From the NCBI GenBank assembly GCA_037349105.1, contig JAYJMM010000119.1, forward strand, positions 3,855,001-3,919,000: DNA of 64,000 nucleotides, written 5' to 3'. The stretch comes from Limnomonas spitsbergensis. Its lineage: Eukaryota; Chlorophyta; Chlorophyceae; Chlamydomonadales. The translations under genes and the position numbers were made by a program. Within the stretch, counting starts at the first letter, position 1. Each line of letters opens with the position of its first letter. Positions 12,201-21,944 of the stretch are shown here, one piece after another. The notes under the pieces were generated by a model. That model saw only the letters and a program-made list of their open reading frames with translations, searched no databases and had not been told where the DNA came from.

Positions 12201-14662
12201 GCTCTCCATGACACGCCAAGTGATGCTGCCCAGGATGCATCGGCATTCCTCCCCCCTACAAACTGCACAGCTCCCCAGGTGGGTGTGGGCCACCTGCCCA
12301 GCCACCCCTGTCACAGATTCCCATCCTGCATCATCATGTAGCTCCCTACATGTTACCTGGGACCCCTCCCTATCAGCTATCTCCCTGCTTGCGCCTCCAT
12401 AACCCCCTTCTAAGCTCTCCCCACTGCCCCTCCCACCCCCGTCTCCACTGCCCCTCCCAGCAGCCCAGCCTCACAATGCCGGTGCGCCTTATCCGCCGAT
12501 GACCCAGCAGGAGCAGCTGAGCTGAGTCCGGAGTGTCACCGGGCAGGATGGTGTGGACCTGTAAGGAGGAGGCAGGGGCAACAAGGGGATCCACAAAGAG
12601 GAGAATTAGGGGGGGGGGGGCAGAGTTGTGAGTGCCATTTGGTAGGAAATTGTGGACGGACAAGGAGAAGGGGGGGTCAGCACAGATGCCAATCCATTGG
12701 TATCAAGAAGGGGCTCAACTCCACATATTGCCCTTTCAGGAGGGTTGATAAGAGTTACCGGTAAAACGTCACCGTCTTCAGCTTCAAGGCTGGAGGGGAG
12801 CGCTTTCAAACTCTGTTTTTACATTATTGAAGGCCCAGGGATGAGTTGAAAAAGGGAGGCACAGTGGTGAGGGAGAGGGAGGGGGTCTCATGTAAGTCAT
12901 TTTGTTAGAAAATGATTGGGCAGGGTGCATTCTTGATGTTGAATACTGTCAATCTGCAACATCAAATATGTCATGCACTAACATCAGATCCCTCTGAGAT
13001 GCCATTTTGTTATGGGGACAGGGTTTAGGCTTCGCAAACTCAAGCACTGCCATTTTTCGATAGAGCCAAACAATTTAACTGCTATGATTGAAGGAATGGA
13101 TACAAATTGAACACGAGAGCTTTGCAGCAAAGTCTTTCCCTTCGTAAGCTCTACGGAAAACTGGCAAGGGAAAGGGTACAAGACAGGGGTTTTGACATAG
13201 TGAGCCCATCAATGCAACACACAGACTACGGAGGCCATACCCTTGAGCCCAATGTAAATCACATCCCTGGATACAGCAACCCAAGTGACCCCTTCTGACG
13301 TTGCGGCATTGAGAGAGCTGTCATCGTGCCATCTACACCTGTCAGCCCTTTGTAGCAAACTGCCCAGCATCACCTCAACCTCCTCAGCACTGGGTTCCAG
13401 AGTTCCAGGGTGTGTGGGCTGCCACTCCTGCCAGCCAGGGATTGATGAATATTCTTGATGATGGGAGGTCAGGCGGTCTTCACTATTTTGAACCCCAACA
13501 TTTGCTTCTTCATTGTTTTAGGCGGTTCGTGTTCCACCACCTCTGTCCATCTGAGTCTATCCCTCACCTGCGCAAAGGTGCCGATCTCATACAGCTGCGA
13601 CGCCGGGCCTGCGTCGATGGTGCCATCTACTGGCGCAGTCTCTGGCTTCATGTCTTTGCTGTCATTGCGTAAGAAAGCGCCAACATACGCCTGGGCACTA
13701 CACATTGGGAAGGGGGCAGCAGACGTCAGGACAAGTGAGACGTCAAACAAGGCAGCCACTCAGCCAGACGGTCAGCATGTCACAATCTCCTGGTGATCAT
13801 GTGTTCCTGTAGCTCCTGCGACCCTGTATCACCCACCCTTGTTTTTTAGTCTCGAAGATCTCCTTGACCAGCTTCTCGTTCTTGCTGATCATAACGGGTG
13901 TGTAGATGCCGGGGAACAAGGGCTTGCGGGTCAGCTCCACAACATAAACCTGGGACACAAGGAAGGGTGGGCGACAGTGTGAACCAGATCAACTGACCTA
14001 TGGCCTAGGGGTGGAGGGAGTGACCAATTCTACCTTGCAAACCAGAGCAGGTGACCTAATAAGTGGGACAAAAAAGAACAGAGGCAAAATCGAATAAGAG
14101 TTACTGTTCAATGATGTCCGACCTGCCATACCATGCCATCTCCCTACCAGCCCTATCCTTCCCGTTGCATCCACATGCATGGATGGCGCTGTGCCGCTGT
14201 GCCCCATGCAGCTGCCGCACCTTGTGGTGTTTCCTCTCCGGGGATGCAACCACCAAGGCGTTGTCAGCAGCACCCTCAGCATCTGAAGCAGTCGCTTCAC
14301 CAGCAGCCTCTGCTTGCACTTTCGGCCTCGTGCCTCTCAGGCTCCTACGGGGTGTTGCAGGCGAGGCAGCGCACTAGGACCACATGTTGATGCATGAGGT
14401 ATGAGGTGACCGCATGAGCCGAGTGACTTCATGCGAAGAGGTTCCGCACACAAAATGTATTGGCTAAAGTAAGCATTCCGACATGCACGCACCCGAAGAT
14501 AGTGCTCATCAGTCCTGGCTGCTTGTCGTCGTCAGGCTTGTCGTCTTTGCTCGAGTACCGCCGAGATGATAAAACGAGCTGCGTCGCACCTGACCTGCTA
14601 ACCATATTACTGCGCTGGAGGGCCATCAACCGAAAACTCATTCCGGTCGTCATGCTCGTCAT
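6241..14662 (-). CDS. LON1: Lon protease, mitochondrial (AAA+ serine protease)
   Basis: ATP-dependent protease of the mitochondrial matrix that degrades damaged proteins. Nineteen exons, in gene order: 14662-14493, 14344-14221, 13949-13837, 13697-13568, 12558-12475, 12144-12070, 11892-11802, 11169-11055, 10803-10731, 10521-10409, 10190-9989, 9808-9701, 9487-9366, 8943-8733, 8586-8377, 8167-7823, 7531-7321, 6997-6681, 6426-6241. They total 3000 nt (999 aa) with phase kept throughout. The N-terminus is Arg/Ser-rich (RLMALQRSN...LSSRRYSS), as expected for a mitochondrial presequence. The substrate-binding domain starts near residue 100 ([11 protein letters not shown]; later [13 protein letters not shown]). 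Walker A GPPGVGKT is at 468-475 and Walker B LVLIDEID at 531-538. The protease domain holds the catalytic Ser884 (PKDGPSAGG) and Lys925 (GGVKEK). An Ala/Pro/Glu-rich insert of about 70 residues sits between the AAA+ and protease domains. One intron has a GC donor, and one carries a 37-bp minisatellite. Start chosen at the first ATG of the presequence frame. Confidence 0.95.
8990..9240. other. Lon intron segment with a fragment resembling the dispersed intronic element
   Basis: Inside the intron between Lon exons 9487-9366 and 8943-8733. The phrase GGCCAGTGGCCCAAG at about 9065 also occurs at about 17303 in an Mpv17 intron, and a near copy lies at about 16705. Only this short core is clearly shared, so it may be a truncated copy or a chance resemblance. 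Confidence 0.3.
10645..10718. repeat. short tandem repeat next to the GC splice donor of a Lon intron
   Basis: Three copies of a segment like AATATCCTGGGACAAA follow one another just downstream (in gene direction) of the exon that ends at 10731. The third is followed by an A-tract. The repeat is intronic and sits a few bases from the unusual GC donor. Confidence 0.6.
11375..11790. repeat. 37-bp minisatellite in a Lon intron
   Basis: About eleven units of 37 bp, each containing CCCACATCCCTCATGG and CTTCTC(A/G)TCCATYC. Unit starts at 11411 and 11448 confirm the period. Units differ at a few positions (TCCGGG, TTCGGG or TTCAGG). The array lies between exons 11892-11802 and 11169-11055. It opens long His/Pro-rich frames in all three + frames that are not genes. 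Confidence 0.93.
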
Positions 14663-14951
14663 CGGGGTTTGCTCCTGATGTAGTAGGATGTCAAAAGATC
14701 AAGGAGGATGCATACAAGCGCAACTAATACGCCCCTCCTTCAGATGCGTCCCGTAATGCTGGAAGGAACGATTGGCTGCCTCGATTTGTCGTGGATCTCT
14801 CCATACCATAGGTCCCTTGGTCATACCTACGGACCTACCCCGTCGGGGTTCCGTACATTTCGCGAGTGTGAGTTTGGCGGTCGCCGTCTTCGAGGTGTCC
14901 ATTAACTCCTGAACTCCCCGAAATTTCGGCCTCCGATATCATCCTCTCGAC
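14663..14951. promoter_or_regulatory. bidirectional promoter region between Lon and the small basic protein gene
   Basis: Lon starts at 14662 on the minus strand and the neighbouring gene at 14952 on the plus strand, leaving 289 bp for both promoters and 5' leaders. No TATA box in a convincing position was seen. The assignment rests on geometry alone. Confidence 0.5.
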
Positions 14952-15493
14952 ATGGCGAAAGGAGCTCGTTCCAACCACAAGAAGGCAGTTCGGACTCAAA
15001 GAAGGATAAATATGAAGGCATCATGGCAGGATGCGGCAGATGCAAGAAGATATGAGGCACTAGCCCAGGCAGCAGCTTCAGCGCCCATTGACGTACCTGT
15101 GTTTCCACAAGAAGAAAATGAGGGGGCGGCAGCTAGAGGCCTGGAGAAACCCAAGAGGCAGAGAGACGCCGCTGACATGGAGACGGACGCCGCACCAGCG
15201 TCAAGCAGCAGGAAGAAGAAGGGTGTCAGGGTCAAGGGCATCCAGAAAAAGAAGCACAACAACAAGAAGTCGTCGGCTCTCTGGGTAAGCAGACTTGAGA
15301 ACTCTCAAGCGTTTGCATGCGCTGCATGGAGGGGGACTCGGGGTAGGGGCACAGCGCTAAGTGTGCAGGTTGTGCTGTCCCAGCTCCTGCCACCATCACG
15401 ATATAGCCTGCTTACACGCGAGGCCCTGTACTTCTGCTGCTGCAGGTCAGCAATTTTCACAAGAGCAAGAAGGGGAAGGAAGGCTTTCAGTAA
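14952..15493 (+). CDS. small basic nucleolar-type protein (LLPH / DUF2423-like)
   Basis: Two exons, 14952-15284 and 15446-15493, join in phase 0 across a GTAAGC...TGCAG intron and encode 126 residues. The N-terminus MAKGARSNHKKAVRTQRR resembles that of the LLP homolog/DUF2423 family, whose members begin MAKSLRSK- followed by a basic helix. They are small nuclear or nucleolar proteins, with roles in large-subunit ribosome biogenesis in some species. The middle is Ala/Glu-rich and acidic. The C-terminus is strongly basic (KKKGVRVKGIQKKKHNNKKS) and ends NFHKSKKGKEGFQ. It is transcribed divergently from Lon. The family call rests on the first 20 residues and overall composition, so another small basic RNA-binding protein is possible. 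The gene structure itself is well supported by the clean splice sites and the ATG context. Confidence 0.65.
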
Positions 15494-16115
15494 GAGTCTG
15501 TTGATATTTGCTGTGCTGAGACAATTTATAAAGTGCGCCCCATGGCTCACTCCGTTCGAGCCGGATGACAGCTTTTCCAATTTCGATAGGCATCCCATGT
15601 GACTTGTTTGCTTGTTATATGCTACCCTGAACATGATGATGGCAAATGCCTCATTCTCACCTGCATGGCTTTTAGTTTGTCTCGTGCTTCTTGACAGAAA
15701 CATGTTGACACCAGGTGGGCTGCTTGTATTATTTTAGTTTTACCTCTGTTTGAGTTTGTACTTTCGACACGCTGTCATGCAAGTCAGGCCATGGGCCCTC
15801 TGCCTAGGTGCGATGATGGGCCAGGATTACTAGTTGAGCAGGCAACTGGTTACTTTGTGGGCCTTGTAGTGATAATTGGTCATCCCATTCCCGAATTTGG
15901 GTATTAAGGGGTCCCATCTCCATTGTTGAATTTTTAAGTCTTGATTGGCGCGAGCGTACTTATGTCAAGGGCTCCTTCAGGGATTCACGAGTCCTCATGA
16001 GAGTTTTTAAATATCCCACTTCACATATCCATCGATCGTAGCCAGTTTGAGATTAAAGATCACAGATGATGAACGCGCGATATCATTGTGTCTCATGGGA
16101 TTGGAAACTATAATA
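15494..16115. other. convergent intergenic region
   Basis: 622 bp between the convergent 3' ends of the small basic protein gene and the Mpv17 gene. It is relatively T-rich and presumably holds both 3' untranslated regions. No gene or repeat was recognised. Confidence 0.55.
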
Positions 16116-18320
16116 TTATACAGCTACAGCCGGCACTGTCTTGTGACTCTGGTACGACATGTAGACGTTCCAGATAAGAGCGGTCATGTTCACAGCGAGG
16201 ATCTGCATGAGTACATGGCACAGGTGAGAGATCATGGGAGGAGGGGCCTTCAGTCGAAAAGGGATGAAGGGTAGGAGCCATTCTAAGCGAGACAGCATGC
16301 AAAGCGACAAGCATAGAGATTATAGAATTTGAATATCTGGAACGGGAAGTAAATGTAGCATGCTCATGCCTACTACCTACCCAGGGTTAAGCAGCAAAAC
16401 ATGAAGTACAAGCAACACATTCTTGACCACGGCCAACCCCTATTTTGAATTTCACATACCCGGAGATTTGGTGGCACGAACATGAAGTTGACGAACTGCG
16501 CAGGGACCCACAGCAACCAGCCAACCTGGACGGCCGGCACCCAGTCATTCTTCAACTTGGTGGACACCTTGCTCGGCAGATCATGCGTTCCCTGGGGGCA
16601 GGTGGCACCAATACTTTATTTAGTGTGACCCAGATCACCATCGGCAGGCCGCTGGGTGACCAGTGACAAGCCGTTGGGGCACTAACCTTGACTGGCATAA
16701 GGCTAGTGGCCCAAGCAGCAGGGCCTGCTGTACCAGGACACTCTGGCCGCAGGCTGGTACAGGGTTAAAGTGCTACGGAAGCACCATCAAAAAAGGGTTG
16801 GCACATGATAGTGCGCTCTCTGATAGTGAGGTGTATCTTTATCTTGTATACTCACGCGTAGAACATCAGAACATCCATGGGTTCCATACCAGCAATACAA
16901 AAGAGTGGGTGCATCAGCTTATTTGTTCGCAGGAATGGACTTTGATGCTGAGGGAGGTGAGTTTAATGTTAAGGTGAGCATTCGGCCATGCGCTTACCTC
17001 CATAGTGAACGTGATGACAGACATGAAGGCAGCGATGAAGGTGGGGGCAAAGAGCAGCTGGTCCAGGGCCAAGGACCCCAAGATGCTCATGAGGCCACTG
17101 CCTGGGACGAGGGCTCCCAAAATGTTGTACCTGAAGCCAGAAACAAAACAGGTTATTATGATGGCGGCAGGGTACAGAAGGCGTTGCGCTTTGTAAGGCT
17201 CGTGTGCCAGCCAGTGTTTACTTAGTGCGCAACAGATCTCCTTTGGGGGGCTATTGGGCGGCCACTACAGGGCCGACTGGGACCTATCCTTGATCGGACT
17301 GCGGCCAGTGGCCCAAGCAACAGGTTTCACTGCATCAAGCCCTTCTGGCCTTAGGATGCTTGCAGCACAAGTGTAGTTGAAGCAACCTCAATCAACAGGG
17401 GTCCCAGCAACCCATCTCAAATGAGCTGCATACACGATCGACTCACCAGTAAAACAGGACCGGCCCAACGAATGCCAGCCCAATAGCCGTGAATACGGCT
17501 GCACGCTTCAAGTCGAGATCCCCCTTCTCAAGCACCAGCTGGCAGAACACATCCCCTGGAATAGGGTGGCTGACAGAGTCAGACGCAGCTCAGAAAGGAC
17601 CTGATTTATGTTTAATAGACAGAACACAGATAGACTTTAAAGTCACGTGCAAAGAGGACAACTTTGTTAGCTGTATCATGAGTTCTTCCCTCTCACCCAG
17701 GCCATTCAATACACCACACGTTACCGCTCGTGTGAGCAGAGGCGCTGACTCGAGGAGTTGCATGTACTTCGACCATAACCCGGAGAAGCCAGAGGAGCTA
17801 CCTGAGGGTGGGTTGCATGTGCATTACTCATGAATGCATTCAGCTGAGGGCTGTGAGCGAGTCATCAGAACTTTACCCCCATGCACAGGACAAGCATGTG
17901 AGCAAAATTCTACTTCCAATGCAGTCGACAAGGCCCCTCACGCCAATCTCGGAATGCTAGGCTTTCACCCTTAAATGCAAAGGAAGCTAACCCTCTATAA
18001 ACACACACCTCCAGCACCTTCACCCCCAGATGCACACAGCCGTATGCTGCCTCTGCCAGAGCCACCCCCAGAGCCACCGGCCAGTGGGTTCAGCAGGTGC
18101 ATGGAGGAGCCTGTCCTACGCTGGGCGAGATTTAAGGCTTGCCTTGCCCTTCTTGCATGACCTGGCAAAGAAAAGGTTAAGTTGTTCATGTGCTGCATTA
18201 TACCATTATCAATGTACGCTCTGATTCACCTCCGCTAACATGACGGAGCTGGGGCACGGCAGAGACCAAGCCACATTTCACAACCTTTGGCACAGACAGC
18301 CCCAGGCGCATGATATTCAT
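16116..18320 (-). CDS. Mpv17/PMP22 family membrane protein, probably mitochondrial
   Basis: Seven exons in gene order: 18320-18230, 18161-18009, 17801-17697, 17555-17447, 17130-16998, 16591-16460, 16202-16116. They sum to 810 nt, giving 269 aa, with phase kept at every junction. The first 65 residues are rich in Arg, Ser and Gly and free of acidic patches (HARRARQALNLAQRRTGSS), which suggests a mitochondrial, less likely plastid, transit peptide. The Mpv17 fold follows: W..Y...L...PLLTRAVT, GDVFCQ near 117, DLKRAAVFTAIGLAFVGPVLFYWY, DQLLFAP around 176-182, KLKNDWVPAVQVGWLLWVPAQFVNFMFVPPNLR at about 209-241, and a last helix VNMTALIWNVYMSY. The family forms small four-helix proteins of the mitochondrial inner or peroxisomal membrane. 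Some act as channels and influence mitochondrial DNA upkeep. It is head to head with the carrier gene and has repeat copies in two introns. Confidence 0.93.
16620..16785 (+). repeat. dispersed intronic element, copy 1
   Basis: Lies in the Mpv17 intron between exons 16591-16460 and 17130-16998. It starts near TAGTGTGACCCAGATCACC, passes through GGCTAGTGGCCCAAGCAGC and CTCTGGCCGCAGGCT, and ends near GTTAAAGTGCTAC. Blocks in the same order recur at 17221 and 45421. No coding capacity. Confidence 0.6.
17221..17395 (+). repeat. dispersed intronic element, copy 2
   Basis: Lies in the next Mpv17 intron, between exons 17130-16998 and 17555-17447, in the same orientation as copy 1. It starts TTAGTGCGCAACAGATC, contains GGGCGGCCACTACAGGGCC, GGCCAGTGGCCCAAGCAAC and CTTCTGGCCTTAGG, and ends near GTGTAGTTGAAGC. 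It resembles the copy at 45421 best at the start. Confidence 0.6.
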
Positions 18321-18606
18321 CGTGTAAAAATTCAATATATTCACGGCGCCAACAGTGTGCACGGAAACTGTACCAGAGGTGTGAGATTTCTCTCGATCTC
18401 CCCCACCCGGATTTCCCCCTTGAGGGATTTCAAAACGGCACACACGTATCTCACACTATCCACACTTTCCCCGTGACGATGTGAGCGGGCTAGCCGGGCA
18501 TATAGTAGGATAAAGCGGCACGGTCATTTTCTCTTTCCTCAGGGTTACAGTCCTGTAGCGAATCCTCCTGCGCTTTCCACGAGTCAGCAATCGGAATATT
18601 TTCAGG
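18321..18606. promoter_or_regulatory. bidirectional promoter region between Mpv17 and carrier genes
   Basis: 286 bp separate the start codons of two divergent genes whose products both belong to mitochondria. The stretch contains several pyrimidine-rich blocks and a short A/T-rich segment but no clear TATA box. Shared regulation is an inference from geometry. Confidence 0.5.
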
Positions 18607-21347
18607 ATGTCTCCACCATCCACTGGCAAGCCGCTTCCATTCCCAAACCTTTTTTTTGCATCGGCGGTCGCAGCATGCACAGCCGAGGTATGATCGCATA
18701 TGCAAGGCCGTCCTGCACCATTGTCCTCTCTAAGACGATCAGACACACCTGACACAAACCCCTCGGAGCTTGCGCTTGTTGCAGATCCTAACGCTGCCAC
18801 TAGATACTGCCAAGGTCCGCCTGCAAGTGCAAACAGAGGGCAACAAGTACAAGTGCGTTGGTTGCTGCCATGTATGGCTCCTCTTGGCTCAGCTCAAGAA
18901 GTGTCCCTCTCATGCAGAGGTCTGCTGGGCACCATTAGCACCATTGCCAAGGAAGAAGGAGCTGCATCTTTGTGGAAGGGACTCGAGCCAGGTGGGCACC
19001 ACACCTTGCAGCGACCCTCAGATGGTGTCAAAGCAGAGGGAGGGGAGGGTGTCAAGGTGGATGGTGCCAAAGCAGAGTGCTCCGATCCTCTTGGCTATTT
19101 CCACAATTGATCGGACAGCGGAACACATGCAATCATGCACCAGTGCTCATCAGCCCCAGCAGCACTAAGCATATCAGCCCTTGAAGCTCGCACATGCTTG
19201 TTCAGGTATGCATCGACATTGCTTGTTTGGTAGGCTGCGCATCGGGGCCCCTACGAGCCTATGAGTAGTGGCGGTTGATCCCCTGCTGCACCCCTGCATC
19301 CATGCAGGCCTGCACCGTCAGTGCATCAACGGTGGCCTCCGTATTGGATTATACGAGCCAGTAAGTGCTGGATTGTGTCCAATCGTACACCTGTCATTTG
19401 AAGCATGTCATATACCATCAAGAGGGGTATTCGAATTGCACTGGTCTCCCCTGCAGGTGCGTAACTTCTATGTCGGCAAGGATCACAAGGGTGATGCGCC
19501 TCTCCACTTGAAGATTGCAGCCGGCCTCACCACGGGGGCCCTGGGCATCATGGTCGCATCTCCCACGGATCTTGTGAAGGTGAGATAAGGGTTGACCAGT
19601 GAGCAGGGGTCGATATGCGAATCTGCAGGCTGTCTGGCATGGGTGAATTGATGTATGCTTGCACGCAATATCGCCTGAGACAAAGCCTTAAGGCCCTCGT
19701 GCCTGTGTCGCCCTTCTAAAACGTTTGTGTCTCCGCCCTGTCATGGCTGCCGGTATGGTTTGCTTGTGACGCCACGTCCGAGTCAGGTTTCAGACCGCTG
19801 TCTAGCATTTTAATACCAATAGGAGCTAAAGAGCAAGGTACGAAAGCCGAAGAAAGGTGTCACGGAAGCCCAGAAAGGCAAGGCTGACAAGTGTGGCCGA
19901 AGTGTAAGCCTCACATGAACTGCCATGCAGATATGAGATGTGACCTACACCGGTGGCTGAGGCAATTTACTCTGAACCTAGCAATGCCCTGTGTTCTACG
20001 ATTTATCAAGATGTCAAGGAATGCAGGAAGGCAGGGCAAGAAAGACAGGAAAACTAATTGAAAGCGAACAAATCAGGCAAACTAACCAAGGGCAGGACAG
20101 CATGAAAGGAAAGATTATGCACTCTGACTTCTGAACCAACACCCATTTATTCCACCCTGCAGGTGCGCATGCAGTCCGAAGGAAAGCTGCCTGCAGGGGT
20201 CCCGAGGAAGTATCCTTCAGCGATAGGTGCATACAAGATCATCGCCAGGTAAGTAAATTATGTCTGAGTGGAGGGGGGAGCGAGTGTAGGTAGATGGTGT
20301 CAAGAAAGGAGGGAGAGAGCGGGTGTAGCTTGATGGTGCCTGAGGAGCAGGTGTAGGAACGCATGACCTACCCCTCTGGCTTCTCGTTGTCTTGTTGCTG
20401 CCTCAGACCTGCTGGAGTGCTTTGTCTCCCCCCAGGGAGGAAGGTATCATGGGTCTGTGGAAGGGACTGGCGCCCAACGTCGCCAGGAATGCCATCATCA
20501 ACGCTGCTGAGCTGGCCAGTTACGACCAGGTCAAGGAGTCGCTCCTGGCCACTGGGGTATTCAAAGATAACATCGTGACGCACATCCTGTCGGGCCTCGG
20601 AGCAGGATTCTTCGCTGTCTGTTTAGGCTCGCCGGTCGATGTCGTGAAATCGAGAGTTATGGGTGAGTATGGGGGTGTGGTGGACCGGGCTGGGGACCAG
20701 CTGGAGATGGTATGGTACAAAGGTTGAACTGGGAACAGCCCTCGTCAGACTATCATGATGTTGGTTTTCTGATTTGAAATCGGGGCCATAAGCTCTGCCT
20801 TGCCCTGCCCATATTTGATCATTAACTTGGTCATTTGTTAGCTTGATGGCAACTATCTGCGTGATTCCATGGGTTATCCTTTCCTGTCATGCTTGTGTGA
20901 ATGCCCAGGTGATAAGATTGGACGCTTCAACGGTGTCATTGACTGCTTTGTGAAGACTGCGAGGGAAGAGGGCATTGGAGCTTTCTACAAGGGTGAGAGG
21001 ACTTCTTGATTGCCCTACCTCTTGCATCAAACATGTGTTGTTGCGCTAGACATATCCAGCCTTCCCGCCTGAATCCAACCCTATGCGTGTGTAGGCTTCG
21101 TCCCGAACTTCGGACGTCTGGGGAGCTGGAATGTGGCTATGTTCTTGACTCTGGAACAGGTGAGAAAATCCGCTTTGTGGCACATGCACTTCATAGCTGA
21201 TTTCAAACATGGTATTTGAGGTCATACTGAAGGCACTGTCACACAAACATTTCCAGATGCTTAACGCGGATTTGATCCCTGCTTCACTCCCCAACAATCT
21301 TCCAGGTGAAGAAGCTCGTGGCTCCCAAGGAACATTCAGCTGCCTGA
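18607..21347 (+). CDS. UCP1: mitochondrial uncoupling protein (mitochondrial carrier family)
   Basis: Inner-membrane carrier of the plant UCP/PUMP type, which in plants dissipates proton gradient and/or exchanges dicarboxylates and amino acids. Ten exons: 18607-18687, 18785-18852, 18918-18991, 19308-19360, 19457-19579, 20163-20248, 20436-20662, 20909-20992, 21095-21159, 21306-21347. The sum is 903 nt, 300 aa, the usual family length, with all phases matching. The three carrier signatures are PLDTAKVRL (32-40), PTDLVKVRM (128-136) and PVDVVKSRV (228-236). Each third of the protein also has the second half-motif (EEGAASLWKGL, EEGIMGLWKGLAPN, EEGIGAFYKGFVPN). The UCP-like stretch FGRLGSWNVAMFLTLEQ lies near the C-terminus. 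The start is an ATG followed by a short leader and SAVAACTAE, like the family's SAFAACVGE. A related dicarboxylate carrier cannot be excluded without a tree. Divergent from the Mpv17 gene. Confidence 0.93.
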
Positions 21348-21944
21348 TCGTGATGCGTTTTCTAGGCGCTGTTGACTGCTGGGACGCTAGGCCAGGAGGC
21401 CCAGCGCTCAGATCGAGCATTTGACCACATAGAAGTGTTTGTACCGTTCAAGGTTTCTTCATTAGTTTGGCCCTGGAATCATTGGGGGAAAATCCGATAG
21501 CCACGATTGAAGACTTTGAACATCAATTCCATTTGAATTTAAAGAAACTAGGTAAGGATAATGCTGACAACGCCTTGGCACAACAGCTGAGCAGCTTGGT
21601 GACAGCATATGCATTGTTAGCTTTCAAGCTTGGACTAAACTCTCGTGCCTTTGAATGAAATCTGCATTTCAACCCTCGTAGAAGGCTCTGCTACGAACTT
21701 GGTTAGTCCATGTTGCAGTCGTTTGTTTTGGCATAGGCCAAGAAATACCTGGTAAACATGACTGAATGTTGCATCATTGCCATGTCAAGACCAGCTGCCG
21801 CTCTACATCCTAGATTTGCCTGTTGGGAACGACGCCTGCATCTTTCTCAAGCATAGATCTCAGGCAACGTTGTATCACTGCATGGCTTGTAGCTAGGACG
21901 TTTCTTACGCTTGGACTTAACAAAGTGTCAATGACGTTACACTG
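21348..21944. other. carrier 3' region and intergenic sequence
   Basis: About 600 bp following the carrier stop codon, presumably including its 3' untranslated region. A 63-residue open frame at 21467-21658 has no family resemblance I can name. The gag-like ORF ends convergently at 21945. Confidence 0.5.
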
